Positions 43,700 to 51,934 of a DNA stretch of 64,000 nucleotides are shown here, in pieces. Numbering within the stretch: position 1 is the stretch's first letter; every line of letters starts with the position of its first letter. The notes under the pieces are model-generated. The model searched no databases, was not told the origin of the DNA, and worked only from the letters and a program-made list of their open reading frames with translations. This stretch comes from CAWDVR01 sp044869805 (GTDB lineage Bacteria; Acidobacteriota; Thermoanaerobaculia; Multivoradales; SZUA-115). The translations under genes were made by a program, and so were the position numbers. The stretch is from positions 21,188 to 85,187 of the forward strand of contig JBIOXV010000073.1 of NCBI GenBank assembly GCA_044869805.1. The letters are read 5' to 3'.

Positions 43700-45966
43700 G
43701 GCGCGCTCCCCGTGGTCACCGGCTGTTCCAACCTCTGGATGGCGCCGGCTTCGAGCGCCGCGAACTCCGCCGCGAAGGGCAGGCGCTCGATCTTGGCGTA
43801 CTCGCGCCGCGCCGCGTGGGCGATATGCCGGGAGGCGACCGCGCCGCCCTCCCGGCTCGCCAGGAAGGCGGCGTTGACGGCGATGTTCTTGATGTTGCCG
43901 CCGGGGATCTCGAGCCGCGAGAGGGCCGTGTAGTCGAGGCCGTCGAGGGGAACGCCGGGCGGGAACACCGCCCGCCAGATACGCGCCCGGTCGCCGGCGT
44001 CCGGCAGCGGGAAGTCGACCACGAAGCGCAGCCGCCGGAGGAACGCCTGGTCGAGGCGCGACTTCATGTTGGTGGCGAGGATGGCGAGGCCGCGGTAGTC
44101 CTCCATGCGCTGGAGCAGGTAGTTGACTTCGATGTTGGCGTAGCGGTCGTGGCTGTCCTTGACCTCGGAGCGCTTGCCGAACAGGGCGTCGGCCTCGTCG
44201 AAGAAGAGGATGGCACCGCTCGCCTCGGCGGCGTCGAACACCCGCCGCAGGTTCTTCTCGGTCTCGCCGATGTACTTGGAGACCACGCCCGAGAGATCGA
44301 TGCGGAAGAGGTCGAGGTCGAGATGGCGGGCCAGGATCTCTGCCGCCAGGGTCTTGCCGGTGCCGCTCGGGCCGTTGAACAGCGCGGAGAGCCCCCGCCC
44401 GCGCTCGAGCTTGGCGCCGAAGCCCCACTCCTCGTAGACGCGGTAGCGCTGCCCGACCTGCGCCGACACCTCCTGGAGCTGGGCGAGCACGTCCGGCGGC
44501 AGCACGATGTCCTCCCAGCCGTGCCGGGCCACGATGCGCATCGCGAGCTCGTCCAGGCTGCGGCCGGCTTCGTCGCGGCAGGCCCGCCACAAGCCCTCGG
44601 CTGTGAGGTTGCCTTCTCCGGTGCCGGCACCGGTGCCGAACGCCGCCTCGCTCGCCGCCACGGAGAAGCTCACCTGCTCGCGCGCCGCGCGGATCGCCTG
44701 CGCGATGCCGGTGGGCCCGAGGTCGAACTGCTCGACCAGCCGCTCGACGGCGCCGGTGAGCGCCGCCCCCTCCGCGCCCAAGGCCTTGATCCACAGGCCG
44801 CGCTCGCCGGCCGCGCCCGGCTTGTCGAGCGTCACCGCCAGCAGCGAGCGGCCGCCCGGGATGCGCTCGCGGCTGCCCACGAAGAGCGGCAGCTCCAGCC
44901 GCTCGAGCGCCTGCTCGAGGAGCGCCCCATCGGCGCTTTGACTCGCGCCGAGGTCCGCGGGCTCGACCTCGAGATAGAGGCCGAGCTGGGTGAGCAATGC
45001 CTCGCGTTCCAGGAGGCGGAGGGTGGGAGAGAGCTCGGCCCCCAGCGCCTTGAGCCGCGACCAGGCCACCCGCTGCACGGTGAGGCCGAAGCGCTCGCCC
45101 ATCGCCTGGGCCAGGGCGCGCTTGCCGCTGCCCGGCGGGCCGATCAGCGACACCGCCGGCCAGGGGCCGGCGCTGGTGCGGCGCTTGAGCCACGCCTCGA
45201 GCTCGGCCGCGCGGCGCTCGAGCTCGGGCGACAGCGGCGCCGGCGGCAGCGGGCGGCCGAGCTCGGTGAGCCGCTCCTCGGCGTGGCCGGCGCCGAGCAG
45301 GAAGGAGACGATCCGTGGCGCGAGCTTGAGCGGCCACGACCCCCGCGGCAGCGACGGGTTGGCCCCGGGCTCGACCGTCACCACCTGAAAGCGCTCCAGC
45401 GGCGCCTCCGGCGTCAGCCGCTCGCGGGCCGCCAGGCGCTCGGCGGGCCCCGGCGCGAAGAGCGCCGCGGCCAGGTTGAAGGTGGGGAACTTCCGCGTCA
45501 CGTCGTCCTCGACGTAGGCGTAGAGCTCGCCGAAGGCGGGATCGATCTCGGGCGCCAGGCAGAGCAGCACCAGGTCGCGGTCGAAGGCCGAGAGGTTGAG
45601 CCGCGCCGCCAGCGCGTCGAGGGCCGGCCACCATCCCGAGCCGTGAAGCGCCCGCCGCTCGCGGGCGAGATCCGCCTCCAGCCTGGCGAGCCCCGCGGTC
45701 AGCTCCGCGGCCTGGCGGTCGCCGCGATAGAAGTCCCTCGGGTCGCCGCCCCCCGCGGCGAGCAGCGCGTCGGCGCGGCCGTCGGAGACCGCGAGCCCCT
45801 GGTAGCCGGCCATTCCTTCTTTGGACCAGCGCTGCCGCAGCCACAGCACCCGCCGCCGGAGCAGCAGGCGCAGGCGTTCGCACTCGCCGAGCAGCAGGCG
45901 CAGGTTCGCGTCCCGCCAGGAGTCCTCGGCCGGCGGAGCGGCCGCCGCCTGCGGTGCGGTCGCCAT
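43696..45966 (-). CDS. eCIS AAA+ ATPase (Afp15-like)
   Basis: 756 residues. An N-terminal winged-helix-like region (LNLSAFDRDLVLLCLAPEID), a degenerate first AAA module with Walker A GPPGSGKRAL, and a second complete AAA module with Walker A GPSGTGKTLA (about 530) and Walker B ILFFDEADALFG (about 585). Further blocks RYANIEVNYLLQRMEDYRG and RRLRFVVDFPLP belong to the CDC48/FtsH-like class found in every eCIS. Its job is assembly (tube/sheath disassembly or cargo loading), not the ATP-driven contraction itself. Stop overlaps the next small gene. Confidence 0.9.
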   Translation of the reverse strand: MATAPQAAAAPPAEDSWRDANLRLLLGECERLRLLLRRRVLWLRQRWSKEGMAGYQGLAVSDGRADALLAAGGGDPRDFYRGDRQAAELTAGLARLEADLARERRALHGSGWWPALDALAARLNLSAFDRDLVLLCLAPEIDPAFGELYAYVEDDVTRKFPTFNLAAALFAPGPAERLAARERLTPEAPLERFQVVTVEPGANPSLPRGSWPLKLAPRIVSFLLGAGHAEERLTELGRPLPPAPLSPELERRAAELEAWLKRRTSAGPWPAVSLIGPPGSGKRALAQAMGERFGLTVQRVAWSRLKALGAELSPTLRLLEREALLTQLGLYLEVEPADLGASQSADGALLEQALERLELPLFVGSRERIPGGRSLLAVTLDKPGAAGERGLWIKALGAEGAALTGAVERLVEQFDLGPTGIAQAIRAAREQVSFSVAASEAAFGTGAGTGEGNLTAEGLWRACRDEAGRSLDELAMRIVARHGWEDIVLPPDVLAQLQEVSAQVGQRYRVYEEWGFGAKLERGRGLSALFNGPSGTGKTLAAEILARHLDLDLFRIDLSGVVSKYIGETEKNLRRVFDAAEASGAILFFDEADALFGKRSEVKDSHDRYANIEVNYLLQRMEDYRGLAILATNMKSRLDQAFLRRLRFVVDFPLPDAGDRARIWRAVFPPGVPLDGLDYTALSRLEIPGGNIKNIAVNAAFLASREGGAVASRHIAHAARREYAKIERLPFAAEFAALEAGAIQRLEQPVTTGSAP

Positions 45967-45968
45967 GG

Positions 45969-47207
45969 TCAGAGCACCGTGAAGATCGGCCCGGTGTATT
46001 GCAGGGTCGCCGGATTGAAGGTGAGCCGGCTCTCGGCGCCGTCGATGCGCAGGCGGGCGAAGTAGTTGCCGGCGGGAAGCGCCGCCGGCCCGGCGGCGGG
46101 CAGGCGGAACTGGATGTTGGCCGAGGGCGGCGAGTCCGGGGCCACCGGCTCGGCCAGGATCTCGAACGGGCCCAGGAGCAGGCTCTTGCGCTGATCGGCG
46201 TGGACCAGCGGCGCGACCGTGGCCGTGACCAGCGCCCCGGCGCCCGCCGCCGGCGGGTTGAGCAGGTTGAGGCGCGGCAGCACCAGGAGCGGCACGGTGT
46301 TCGACTCGCTGCCGCGGTGGGGCACCAGCGGGTCGCCGGGCACCGCGACGAGGAGCAGATCCTGCACCACCTGCACGGCCGCGACCCCGGCCGGGAAGTT
46401 GGCCGGCAAGTTGACGGAAGCCCGTGTCGCCTCTGGCGCCGCCACCGGCAGCAGCACGTCGCCGACCCGCACCTGGGTGCCGGTCGCCCCGAGGTTTTCG
46501 CCGAGCACCAGGATCGTGTCCCCGGCCTCGGCGATCGCGCCCTCCACGTCGTCGAAGGCCGGCTCGCGCCGCACCTCGGTGATGCGCGGCACGGCGATGG
46601 GGAAGGCGTAGACCCGCCGCTCGCGCACCGGCAGCGCCGTGGTGCGTCGCCGGCGGCTGGCGATCTGCACTACCGAGACGTTGTAGGACACGGACCGACG
46701 GAAGTTGGCCTGCGGCAGCGCCGTCCAGATCTTCGACTGATCGTCGAGTGAGGTCGGCTGGAGGGTGATCTTCACGCGCTCGAACTCGCCGACCAGCGAA
46801 GGGTCGAGGATCAGCGGGTTGGCCGGCAGGTCGCCGCGGTGCAGGGTAGGGGTGATGAGCGGGAACTCGTGGACGGCCCGCATCAGATCGCCCAGGATCT
46901 GCTGCGCCTCGAGATCGGCGTCCGGGCCGGTCTCGCTGGTGCCGTAGGCGGTCACCAGGTAGTGCAGGTCGAGCGACAGCGGCGGCTGGCCGTAGGTGCC
47001 GGGATGGCCTTCGCCGGGCACCTCCTGGTTCTTGAGGTGCGGGTTCTCCGCCACCTGGTAGAGGTAGAGGTTGATGCGGCGGCCGGCGACCCCCGCGACC
47101 TCGACGTCCGGCGGCGCGATGGTGATCGGCACCGGCTGCTGCATGCGGTCCTCGAGCAGGTTGCGCAGCGTGAGGCTCACTCCGGCGATGGCGATGAAGT
47201 TGGCCAC
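45969..47207 (-). CDS. eCIS DUF4255 protein (Pvc16/Afp16-like tube terminator)
   Basis: 412 residues. The N-terminal DUF4255 domain (about 5-190): AIAGVSLTLRNLLEDRM, VAGRRINLYLYQVAENPHLK, PLSLDLHYLVTAYG. Then VYAFPIAVPRITEVRREPAF and two Ig/beta-type domains (DTILVLGENLGATGTQVRVG; VTATVAPLVHADQRKSLLLG). In particles of this family the DUF4255 protein caps the tube and sheath at the top. It is separated from the ATPase by two bases. Confidence 0.9.
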   Translation of the reverse strand: MANFIAIAGVSLTLRNLLEDRMQQPVPITIAPPDVEVAGVAGRRINLYLYQVAENPHLKNQEVPGEGHPGTYGQPPLSLDLHYLVTAYGTSETGPDADLEAQQILGDLMRAVHEFPLITPTLHRGDLPANPLILDPSLVGEFERVKITLQPTSLDDQSKIWTALPQANFRRSVSYNVSVVQIASRRRRTTALPVRERRVYAFPIAVPRITEVRREPAFDDVEGAIAEAGDTILVLGENLGATGTQVRVGDVLLPVAAPEATRASVNLPANFPAGVAAVQVVQDLLLVAVPGDPLVPHRGSESNTVPLLVLPRLNLLNPPAAGAGALVTATVAPLVHADQRKSLLLGPFEILAEPVAPDSPPSANIQFRLPAAGPAALPAGNYFARLRIDGAESRLTFNPATLQYTGPIFTVL

Positions 47208-47219
47208 GGGGTCGCCTCG

Positions 47220-48236
47220 CTAGTACCAGCGCCGGTCCAGGTGACGCCGCGCGAGCGCCAGGGCGGCGAAGCCGCGCGGCGGGCGGTAGGGGGCGGGCTC
47301 GGGGAAGGCGGCCGGCGGTGGCTCGGGAGAGCGCAGCTCGATCCTGCCGATGCGCACCTCGATCCTCGGCGGCGGTGCTGCTGCCGGGCGGGCAGAGGAG
47401 CTCCCCTCACCCCAGCTCTCGTCCCATTGGCGCGGGACGAGGGCGCCAGCCTGTGCACCCGAAGGGCGACCGCCGGTCGCCCCTAGGTCCGGTCCCCTCG
47501 CCCCGCTGGCGGGGAGAGGGCTAGGGTGAGGGGCGCTGGACTGCGGGTTCGGGTTGCGAAGCCCCTCGCCCCGTCCCTCTCCCAGGTCGCGCGGGGCGAG
47601 GACGCCTCCTACCACCGTGTAGGCGCGGGCCTTGTGCCCGCCCTCCGGAAGCGCGGCCACGAGGGCCGCCCCTACGGGTCCCTTCGCCTCGCTTACGGGG
47701 AGCGGGTTAGGGTGAGGGGCGTTGGCCAGGCCGAGAGCGTCGCCAGGCCCCTCACCCCGTCCCTCACCCCGCTGGCGCGGGGCGAGGGCGCCACCGCCCG
47801 GCTCCACGAGGGCGCCAGCCTCTGCACCCAGAGGGCGACCGCCGGTCGCCCCTACCTCCGGTCCCCTCGCGCCGCTCACGGGGAGAAGGTTAGGGTGAGG
47901 GGCGCTCGCCAAGGCGTGCTCGTTGCGCAGCCCCTCACCCCGTCCCTCTCCCCGCTGGCGCGGGGCGAGGGCGCCAGCCTCTGCACCCGAAGGGCGACCG
48001 CCGGTCGCCCCTCCGTCCGGTTCCCTCGCCCCGCCTGCGGGGGGGCTAGGGTGAGGGGCGCTGGACACGAGGCGCCAGTCGCGAAGCCCCTCACCCCCTC
48101 CCTCTCCCCGCTGGCGCGGGGCGAGGGCGCCACCGCCCGGCTCCTGCTCGGCCACCGTCTCGGGCAGCCTCCGCGGCAGGATCGCGCTCGGCGGCCCGGC
48201 GCCTCGCAGCACCAGGTTGCGGAGGAAGGAGCTCAT
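47220..48236 (-). CDS. eCIS small protein interrupted in frame by a repeat array
   Basis: 338 residues from the ATG at 48236, which overlaps the upstream stop (ATGA). The first 30 residues (MSSFLRNLVLRGAGPPSAIL, then PRRLPETVAE) and last 50 (RIEVRIGRIELRSPEPPPAA and the RGFAALALARRHLDRRWY end) look like a compact eCIS protein. The roughly 250 residues between are low-complexity: GGGALAPRQRGEGRGEGLRN alternating with APHPNPLPVSGARGPEVGATG. That middle is encoded by the DNA repeat array at 47403-48155. All repeat periods and spacers are multiples of three, so the frame stays open. Annotated as a working gene with an insertion; it could be a decaying gene. Confidence 0.65.
   Translation of the reverse strand: MSSFLRNLVLRGAGPPSAILPRRLPETVAEQEPGGGALAPRQRGEGGGEGLRDWRLVSSAPHPSPPAGGAREPDGGATGGRPSGAEAGALAPRQRGEGRGEGLRNEHALASAPHPNLLPVSGARGPEVGATGGRPLGAEAGALVEPGGGALAPRQRGEGRGEGPGDALGLANAPHPNPLPVSEAKGPVGAALVAALPEGGHKARAYTVVGGVLAPRDLGEGRGEGLRNPNPQSSAPHPSPLPASGARGPDLGATGGRPSGAQAGALVPRQWDESWGEGSSSARPAAAPPPRIEVRIGRIELRSPEPPPAAFPEPAPYRPPRGFAALALARRHLDRRWY
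47403..48155. repeat. Tandem palindromic intergenic-type repeat array inside an eCIS gene
   Basis: Four complete units and one partial unit. Unit starts (CCCCTC[AG]CCCC) are at 47403, 47562, 47748, 47931 and 48087, giving periods of 159, 186, 183 and 156 bases. Complete units end in GGGTGAGGGG at 47524-47533, 47710-47719, 47893-47902 and 48049-48058, so each is bounded by inverted ends (GCCCCTCACCC / GGGTGAGGGGC). Gaps between units after the closing C are exactly 27 bases each. An inner palindrome GGGCGACCGCCGGTCGCCC is in units 1, 3 and 4. The design resembles REP/MITE-like elements common between genes in GC-rich bacteria. Confidence 0.85.
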
Positions 48237-49120
48237 CCGGCCCTCCCTTCCGCCAGCGCCTCGCCCAGCAGGCGCAGGTAGCGCCGCCGCTTGCGGGCCG
48301 GGAGGCGCAGGATCTCGCTCTCGCTCCAGTGGTAGTGCCAGGCGAGCAGGTGGACCTCGCGCCACAGCCACTCGCTGCGCTCGGTGAGCTCGAGGGCGAA
48401 GTACTGCCCGGCGTCGAGCAGCGTGGACAGAGCCTCGCCGCAGGCCGGGCAGGAGGCGTCGATCGCGATCTCGGCCTGCGGGTCGAGCGCCGCCATCGTG
48501 CCCGACAGCAGCTCGGGCAGCGCCTCGACCAGGGCCGGCGGCAGGGGCGAGAGCTCGGCTCCATCCTCGCCGCGGACGGCGAGCACGCAGCGCTCGACCA
48601 CGCCGCGCGCCGCGGCCTCGGGGTCGCGGGCAGCCAGCGGCGCGGCCCACTCCTGATCGGCACCGGTGGGCAGCCGGAAGCGCACCCGGCAGCGCGCGCC
48701 GCCGGCCTCGAGCTCGGTCTCGTGCTCGGCGCCCGCGTGCTCGTAGGGCGGCAGCAGCAGGCTCCCCACCTCGAGGTCGAGGTCCAGCTTCTGGCCGCAG
48801 GCCGGGCAGGCGAGGAGCGCGGACAGGCGCTCGCCGAGGGTCGCCCGCCGCAGGTGGAGCAGCAGGGCCTCGCGGTCGCCCACGGTGAGCGCACGCGCGA
48901 GGTCCGCGCCCAGCGGTTCTCCGCCGGGGGCGAGCGAGAGGCAGCAGGCGAGGAGCGCCGTGGTGCGAACCGCCGGCGGGGCGCCGGCCAGCTCCTCGGC
49001 GAGGAACGCCTCTTCCTCTCCCGACAGCGGCCGCAGGTAGAGCCGCCGGCGCCAGCTTCCGCCGTGCTCGAACCCGCCGGGGAGGGCGACCTCGATGTGC
49101 ATGGCCTGGGCGAAGCTCAT
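48233..49120 (-). CDS. eCIS baseplate protein (T4 gp26/gp51-like), with two CxxC motifs
   Basis: 295 residues. N-terminal GSWRRRLYLRPLSGEEEAFL and LLLHLRRATLGERLSALLAC are typical of the T4-type baseplate family (gp26-like) seen in eCIS loci. Two CPAC motifs (CPACGQ, about 105-110; CPACGE, about 225-230) would bind zinc. The C-terminus is LAWHYHWSESEILRLPARKR-rich and basic. It lies between the tube gene and the repeat-expanded gene. An ATG at 49102 is an alternative start; neither has a strong ribosome site. Confidence 0.7.
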   Translation of the reverse strand: MSFAQAMHIEVALPGGFEHGGSWRRRLYLRPLSGEEEAFLAEELAGAPPAVRTTALLACCLSLAPGGEPLGADLARALTVGDREALLLHLRRATLGERLSALLACPACGQKLDLDLEVGSLLLPPYEHAGAEHETELEAGGARCRVRFRLPTGADQEWAAPLAARDPEAAARGVVERCVLAVRGEDGAELSPLPPALVEALPELLSGTMAALDPQAEIAIDASCPACGEALSTLLDAGQYFALELTERSEWLWREVHLLAWHYHWSESEILRLPARKRRRYLRLLGEALAEGRAG

Positions 49121-49140
49121 GGCTTACGCGACGCCCATGC

Positions 49141-49656
49141 CTACGGGAACGTCGGCTCGGCGGGCTCCGGGACGTCCGTGTCGCGCTCCCAGCCCTCGTT
49201 CTCGAGCTTCAGGGTCTGGATGGCGACGGCGTTGGCGTTGGCGTCGAGATCGGGCATCGCCTGGAACTCCGACACCCAGCAGCGGTAGACCTTGTACGAC
49301 AGCGCCTTCTGCCCCGCCTCGTTGAAGACGTCGATGATCACGTCCTTCCTGAAGTCGGCGAGCGAGGACTCGGCGCCCAGGCCGCCCTGGAAGTTCCACA
49401 CCTTGTTCGCCCAGTTCTCGAACTCGAGGTCGTGGGTGACGCCGCGCTCGAGCGTGATCGCCTCGTACTTGGTGCGGCCCGGCGACTTGCGGCTGGTCGA
49501 GGGGTCGCCGCCCTCGCGGTGCTCCACTACCTCGGTCGAGCGCTTGAGCGCCCCGGCCTTGCTGATCCCGGCGACGTAGCGGCCGTCCCACTTGACGCGG
49601 AACTTGAAGTTCTTGTACGGATCGAATCGGTTCGCGTTGACCGTGAACTGCGCCAT
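49141..49656 (-). CDS. eCIS inner tube protein
   Basis: 171 residues of the phage T4-like gp19/Hcp-type tube family: FDPYKNFKFRVKWDGRYVAG, RTKYEAITLERGVTHDLEFE, DVIIDVFNEAGQKALSYKVY, and LDANANAVAIQTLKLENEGW. The KFRVKWDG N-terminus and the RG-VTHD loop are typical of eCIS tube subunits. A near-perfect ribosome site (AAGGAGG, 8 bases upstream) fits a major structural protein. Only one tube gene is seen, unlike AFP/PVC loci with several. Confidence 0.92.
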   Translation of the reverse strand: MAQFTVNANRFDPYKNFKFRVKWDGRYVAGISKAGALKRSTEVVEHREGGDPSTSRKSPGRTKYEAITLERGVTHDLEFENWANKVWNFQGGLGAESSLADFRKDVIIDVFNEAGQKALSYKVYRCWVSEFQAMPDLDANANAVAIQTLKLENEGWERDTDVPEPAEPTFP

Positions 49657-49669
49657 GGCGCTCGCCTCC

Positions 49670-51694
49670 TTAGGTGGGGATCTGTCCCGCCATCTGTTGG
49701 ATCTTGATGATCACGAACTCCGCCGGCTTGAGCGGCGCGAAGCCCACCACCACGTTGACGATGCCGAGGTTGATGTCGGCCTGGGTGGTGGTCTCGGCGT
49801 CGCACTTGACGAAGTAGGCCTCGCGGGCGCTCTGGCCCTGGAACGCGCCTTGGCGGAAGAGGCCCTGCATGAAGGCCCCGAGGTTGAGGCGGATCTGCGC
49901 CCACAGCGGCTCGTCGTTGGGCTCGAAGACCACCCACTTGGTGCCGCGGTAGAGGCTCTCCTCGAGGAACAGCGCCAGCCGCCGCACCGGGATGTACTTC
50001 CACTCCGAGGCTTGCTGGTCGGCGCCGTCCAGCGTGCGCGCCCCCCAGGCGATGTTGCCGAACACCGGGAAGTTGCGCATGCAGTTGACGCCCAGCGGGT
50101 TGAGCACGCCGTTCTCGCGGTCGGTGAGCACGTAGTCGAGGTCCTGCACGCCGCGCAGCCGCACGTCCGTGCCGGCCGGCGCCTTCCACACCCCGCGCGA
50201 CGCGTCGGTGGCGGCGTAGAGGCCGGCCATGGTGCCGCTGGCGCCTCGGCTTTCCAGGCGGTTCTGCTGCAGCGGGTCGGCGACCCTGACGCGGGGGAAG
50301 TAGACGGCGGCGTTCCTGTGGCGGAGGTTGGCGTTCTGGGTGAGCCAGGTCTGCATCGCGTCGAGGTCGTCGGTGGCGCGCGGGATGTCGACGATCAGGA
50401 ACGAGCGCCGCTCCTCGCAGTAGGCCTCGGCTGCGGTGTAGAAGTTCCGCATGTCGGTGGCGGGAAGCTCCGCCGCCGCCGGCACGCAGAGGATGTTGAA
50501 CAGGTCGGCGTCCTCGAGTGCGAAGAGGCCGGTCTTCGCGGCGCGCACGCCGTGCAGGGAGGGCTCGGAGATGGGATCGCCGTTGAGGCCACCGGTCAAG
50601 GGCGCCTGCTGCGGCCCCACCGTCGCGCCCACGGCGGTCGTGAGCTGCAGGTCGGCTGCGGTGGTGTCCGCCAAGTGGTTGGAGAAGCTCAGGGTGGCGG
50701 CCGGGTTGAAGCCGGTGCCGCTGCGCCCGAGGTGGACCTGGAACCTTCCGCCGACGAGGCTCACGGTGGCCCCGGCGAGCAGTGGCTCGTTGGGGTCGGC
50801 GGCGCGGATTGCGGCCTCCAGGAACTGACGCACGAAACTGTAGTCGGCGCCGACCGGCGCCGGGCCGCCGTAGTTGAGCACCAGGGTGCGAACGACCACC
50901 GGCAGCGGGCCGGCCGGGCCGTCGGGATCGAGCGTGATGTCGAGCTGTGAGCCGTTGACCGGCACCACCGGCGGCAGGGTGAGGGTATCGGAGAGGGTGC
51001 CGGTGGCGTCCGGCCGGAAAGGTGGCGCCGGAGGAACCGGCAACGCAGTCAGTCCGACGCGGTCCACCTGCACCAGCTTCGAGCCCTCGTTGATCACCGC
51101 CTGGGCGTTGTTTCGGACGTTGGGCCGCAGCGTGAGGTTGCGGAACGTCTCGGTCTGGCGCACGAAGGTGCGACCGTCGCGTAGCTCGACCTCGGTGAGC
51201 GTCAAGTTGAACAGCTCGCCCTGGGTCAGCACGCCGGCCGGGTCGAGGCTGGCGTTGGGCAGCACCACGGTGTCGTAGTCCACCTCCAGGCGCAGGACGT
51301 TGCCCCAGGTGCCGGGGTTGCCGACCACCTGACCGCGGATGCGCCGCGCCGCCGTGGCCCGCAGAGCGGTGCTCCCTCCGGAGGGAAGCACGAAGCTGGC
51401 GGCCACCGGCAGGTTCGGCGCCGGGGCCACCGCCCCCACCCGCACGACGTAGGCCTCGGTGCCGCCGTTCAGGAAGAACTGCTGGATGGCGTAGCTCGCC
51501 TCGCTGGTCGCTTCGAGGCCCCCGAAGTCGCGCTCGAAGTCGGCAAAGCTCAGGATGCGGATCGCCTCGTCGATCGGCCCGCGCTGGAAGCGGTCGATGA
51601 AGGCGCCGATCGAGGTGGCGACGCCGACCAGGGTTCGCACCCCGCTGGGCACCTCCTCGATGTAGACACCGGGAAACGTGGGGGCAGTCGGCAT
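49670..51694 (-). CDS. eCIS contractile sheath protein
   Basis: 674 residues. The sheath N-terminus TFPGVYIEEVPSGVRTLVGV is nearly universal in contractile tails. FADFERDFGGLEATSEASYA, then the core C-terminal blocks TWLTQNANLRHRNAAVYFPR, VFGNIAWGARTLDGADQQAS, EWKYIPVRRLALFLEESLYR, and AREAYFVKCDAETTTQADIN-with LGIVNVVVGFAPLKPAEFVI. A large middle insertion (about 90-330) is surface exposed in homologues. First gene of the operon, with AAGGGAG 8 bases before the ATG. Confidence 0.95.
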   Translation of the reverse strand: MPTAPTFPGVYIEEVPSGVRTLVGVATSIGAFIDRFQRGPIDEAIRILSFADFERDFGGLEATSEASYAIQQFFLNGGTEAYVVRVGAVAPAPNLPVAASFVLPSGGSTALRATAARRIRGQVVGNPGTWGNVLRLEVDYDTVVLPNASLDPAGVLTQGELFNLTLTEVELRDGRTFVRQTETFRNLTLRPNVRNNAQAVINEGSKLVQVDRVGLTALPVPPAPPFRPDATGTLSDTLTLPPVVPVNGSQLDITLDPDGPAGPLPVVVRTLVLNYGGPAPVGADYSFVRQFLEAAIRAADPNEPLLAGATVSLVGGRFQVHLGRSGTGFNPAATLSFSNHLADTTAADLQLTTAVGATVGPQQAPLTGGLNGDPISEPSLHGVRAAKTGLFALEDADLFNILCVPAAAELPATDMRNFYTAAEAYCEERRSFLIVDIPRATDDLDAMQTWLTQNANLRHRNAAVYFPRVRVADPLQQNRLESRGASGTMAGLYAATDASRGVWKAPAGTDVRLRGVQDLDYVLTDRENGVLNPLGVNCMRNFPVFGNIAWGARTLDGADQQASEWKYIPVRRLALFLEESLYRGTKWVVFEPNDEPLWAQIRLNLGAFMQGLFRQGAFQGQSAREAYFVKCDAETTTQADINLGIVNVVVGFAPLKPAEFVIIKIQQMAGQIPT

Positions 51695-51934
51695 GGTCGG
51701 CTCCCTTTCTGTGGCGTTCGCCCAAGGAGCTGGGGAACGAGCACTCGACGCGCGGCGCCGCCACCGGCCGGCGGCTCGCGCCCACTCGTCGTTGGCTAGA
51801 AGGGTTGGTCTGAAGGAGCGCGCGGATCGTTACAGGGGCCCGGAATCCCGATCGCGCTGCCCCGGCCGCCCGGCGCTGAAACCCGCCTCCCGCCTCCGCC
51901 GTAGGTCCGGCCAACCAAGAAAGGCGGCGAGGCC

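Noticed and set aside
47403..48155. Repeat array considered as a CRISPR
   Set aside because: Units are 130-160 bases and imperfect, gaps are 27 bases but similar to each other, and no cas gene is near.
49141..51694. Sheath and tube considered as a prophage or type VI secretion system
   Set aside because: DUF4255 protein, DUF4157 cargo, AAA ATPase and gp25 with J-like wedges fit an eCIS; no TssJLM membrane complex, ClpV or phage head genes.
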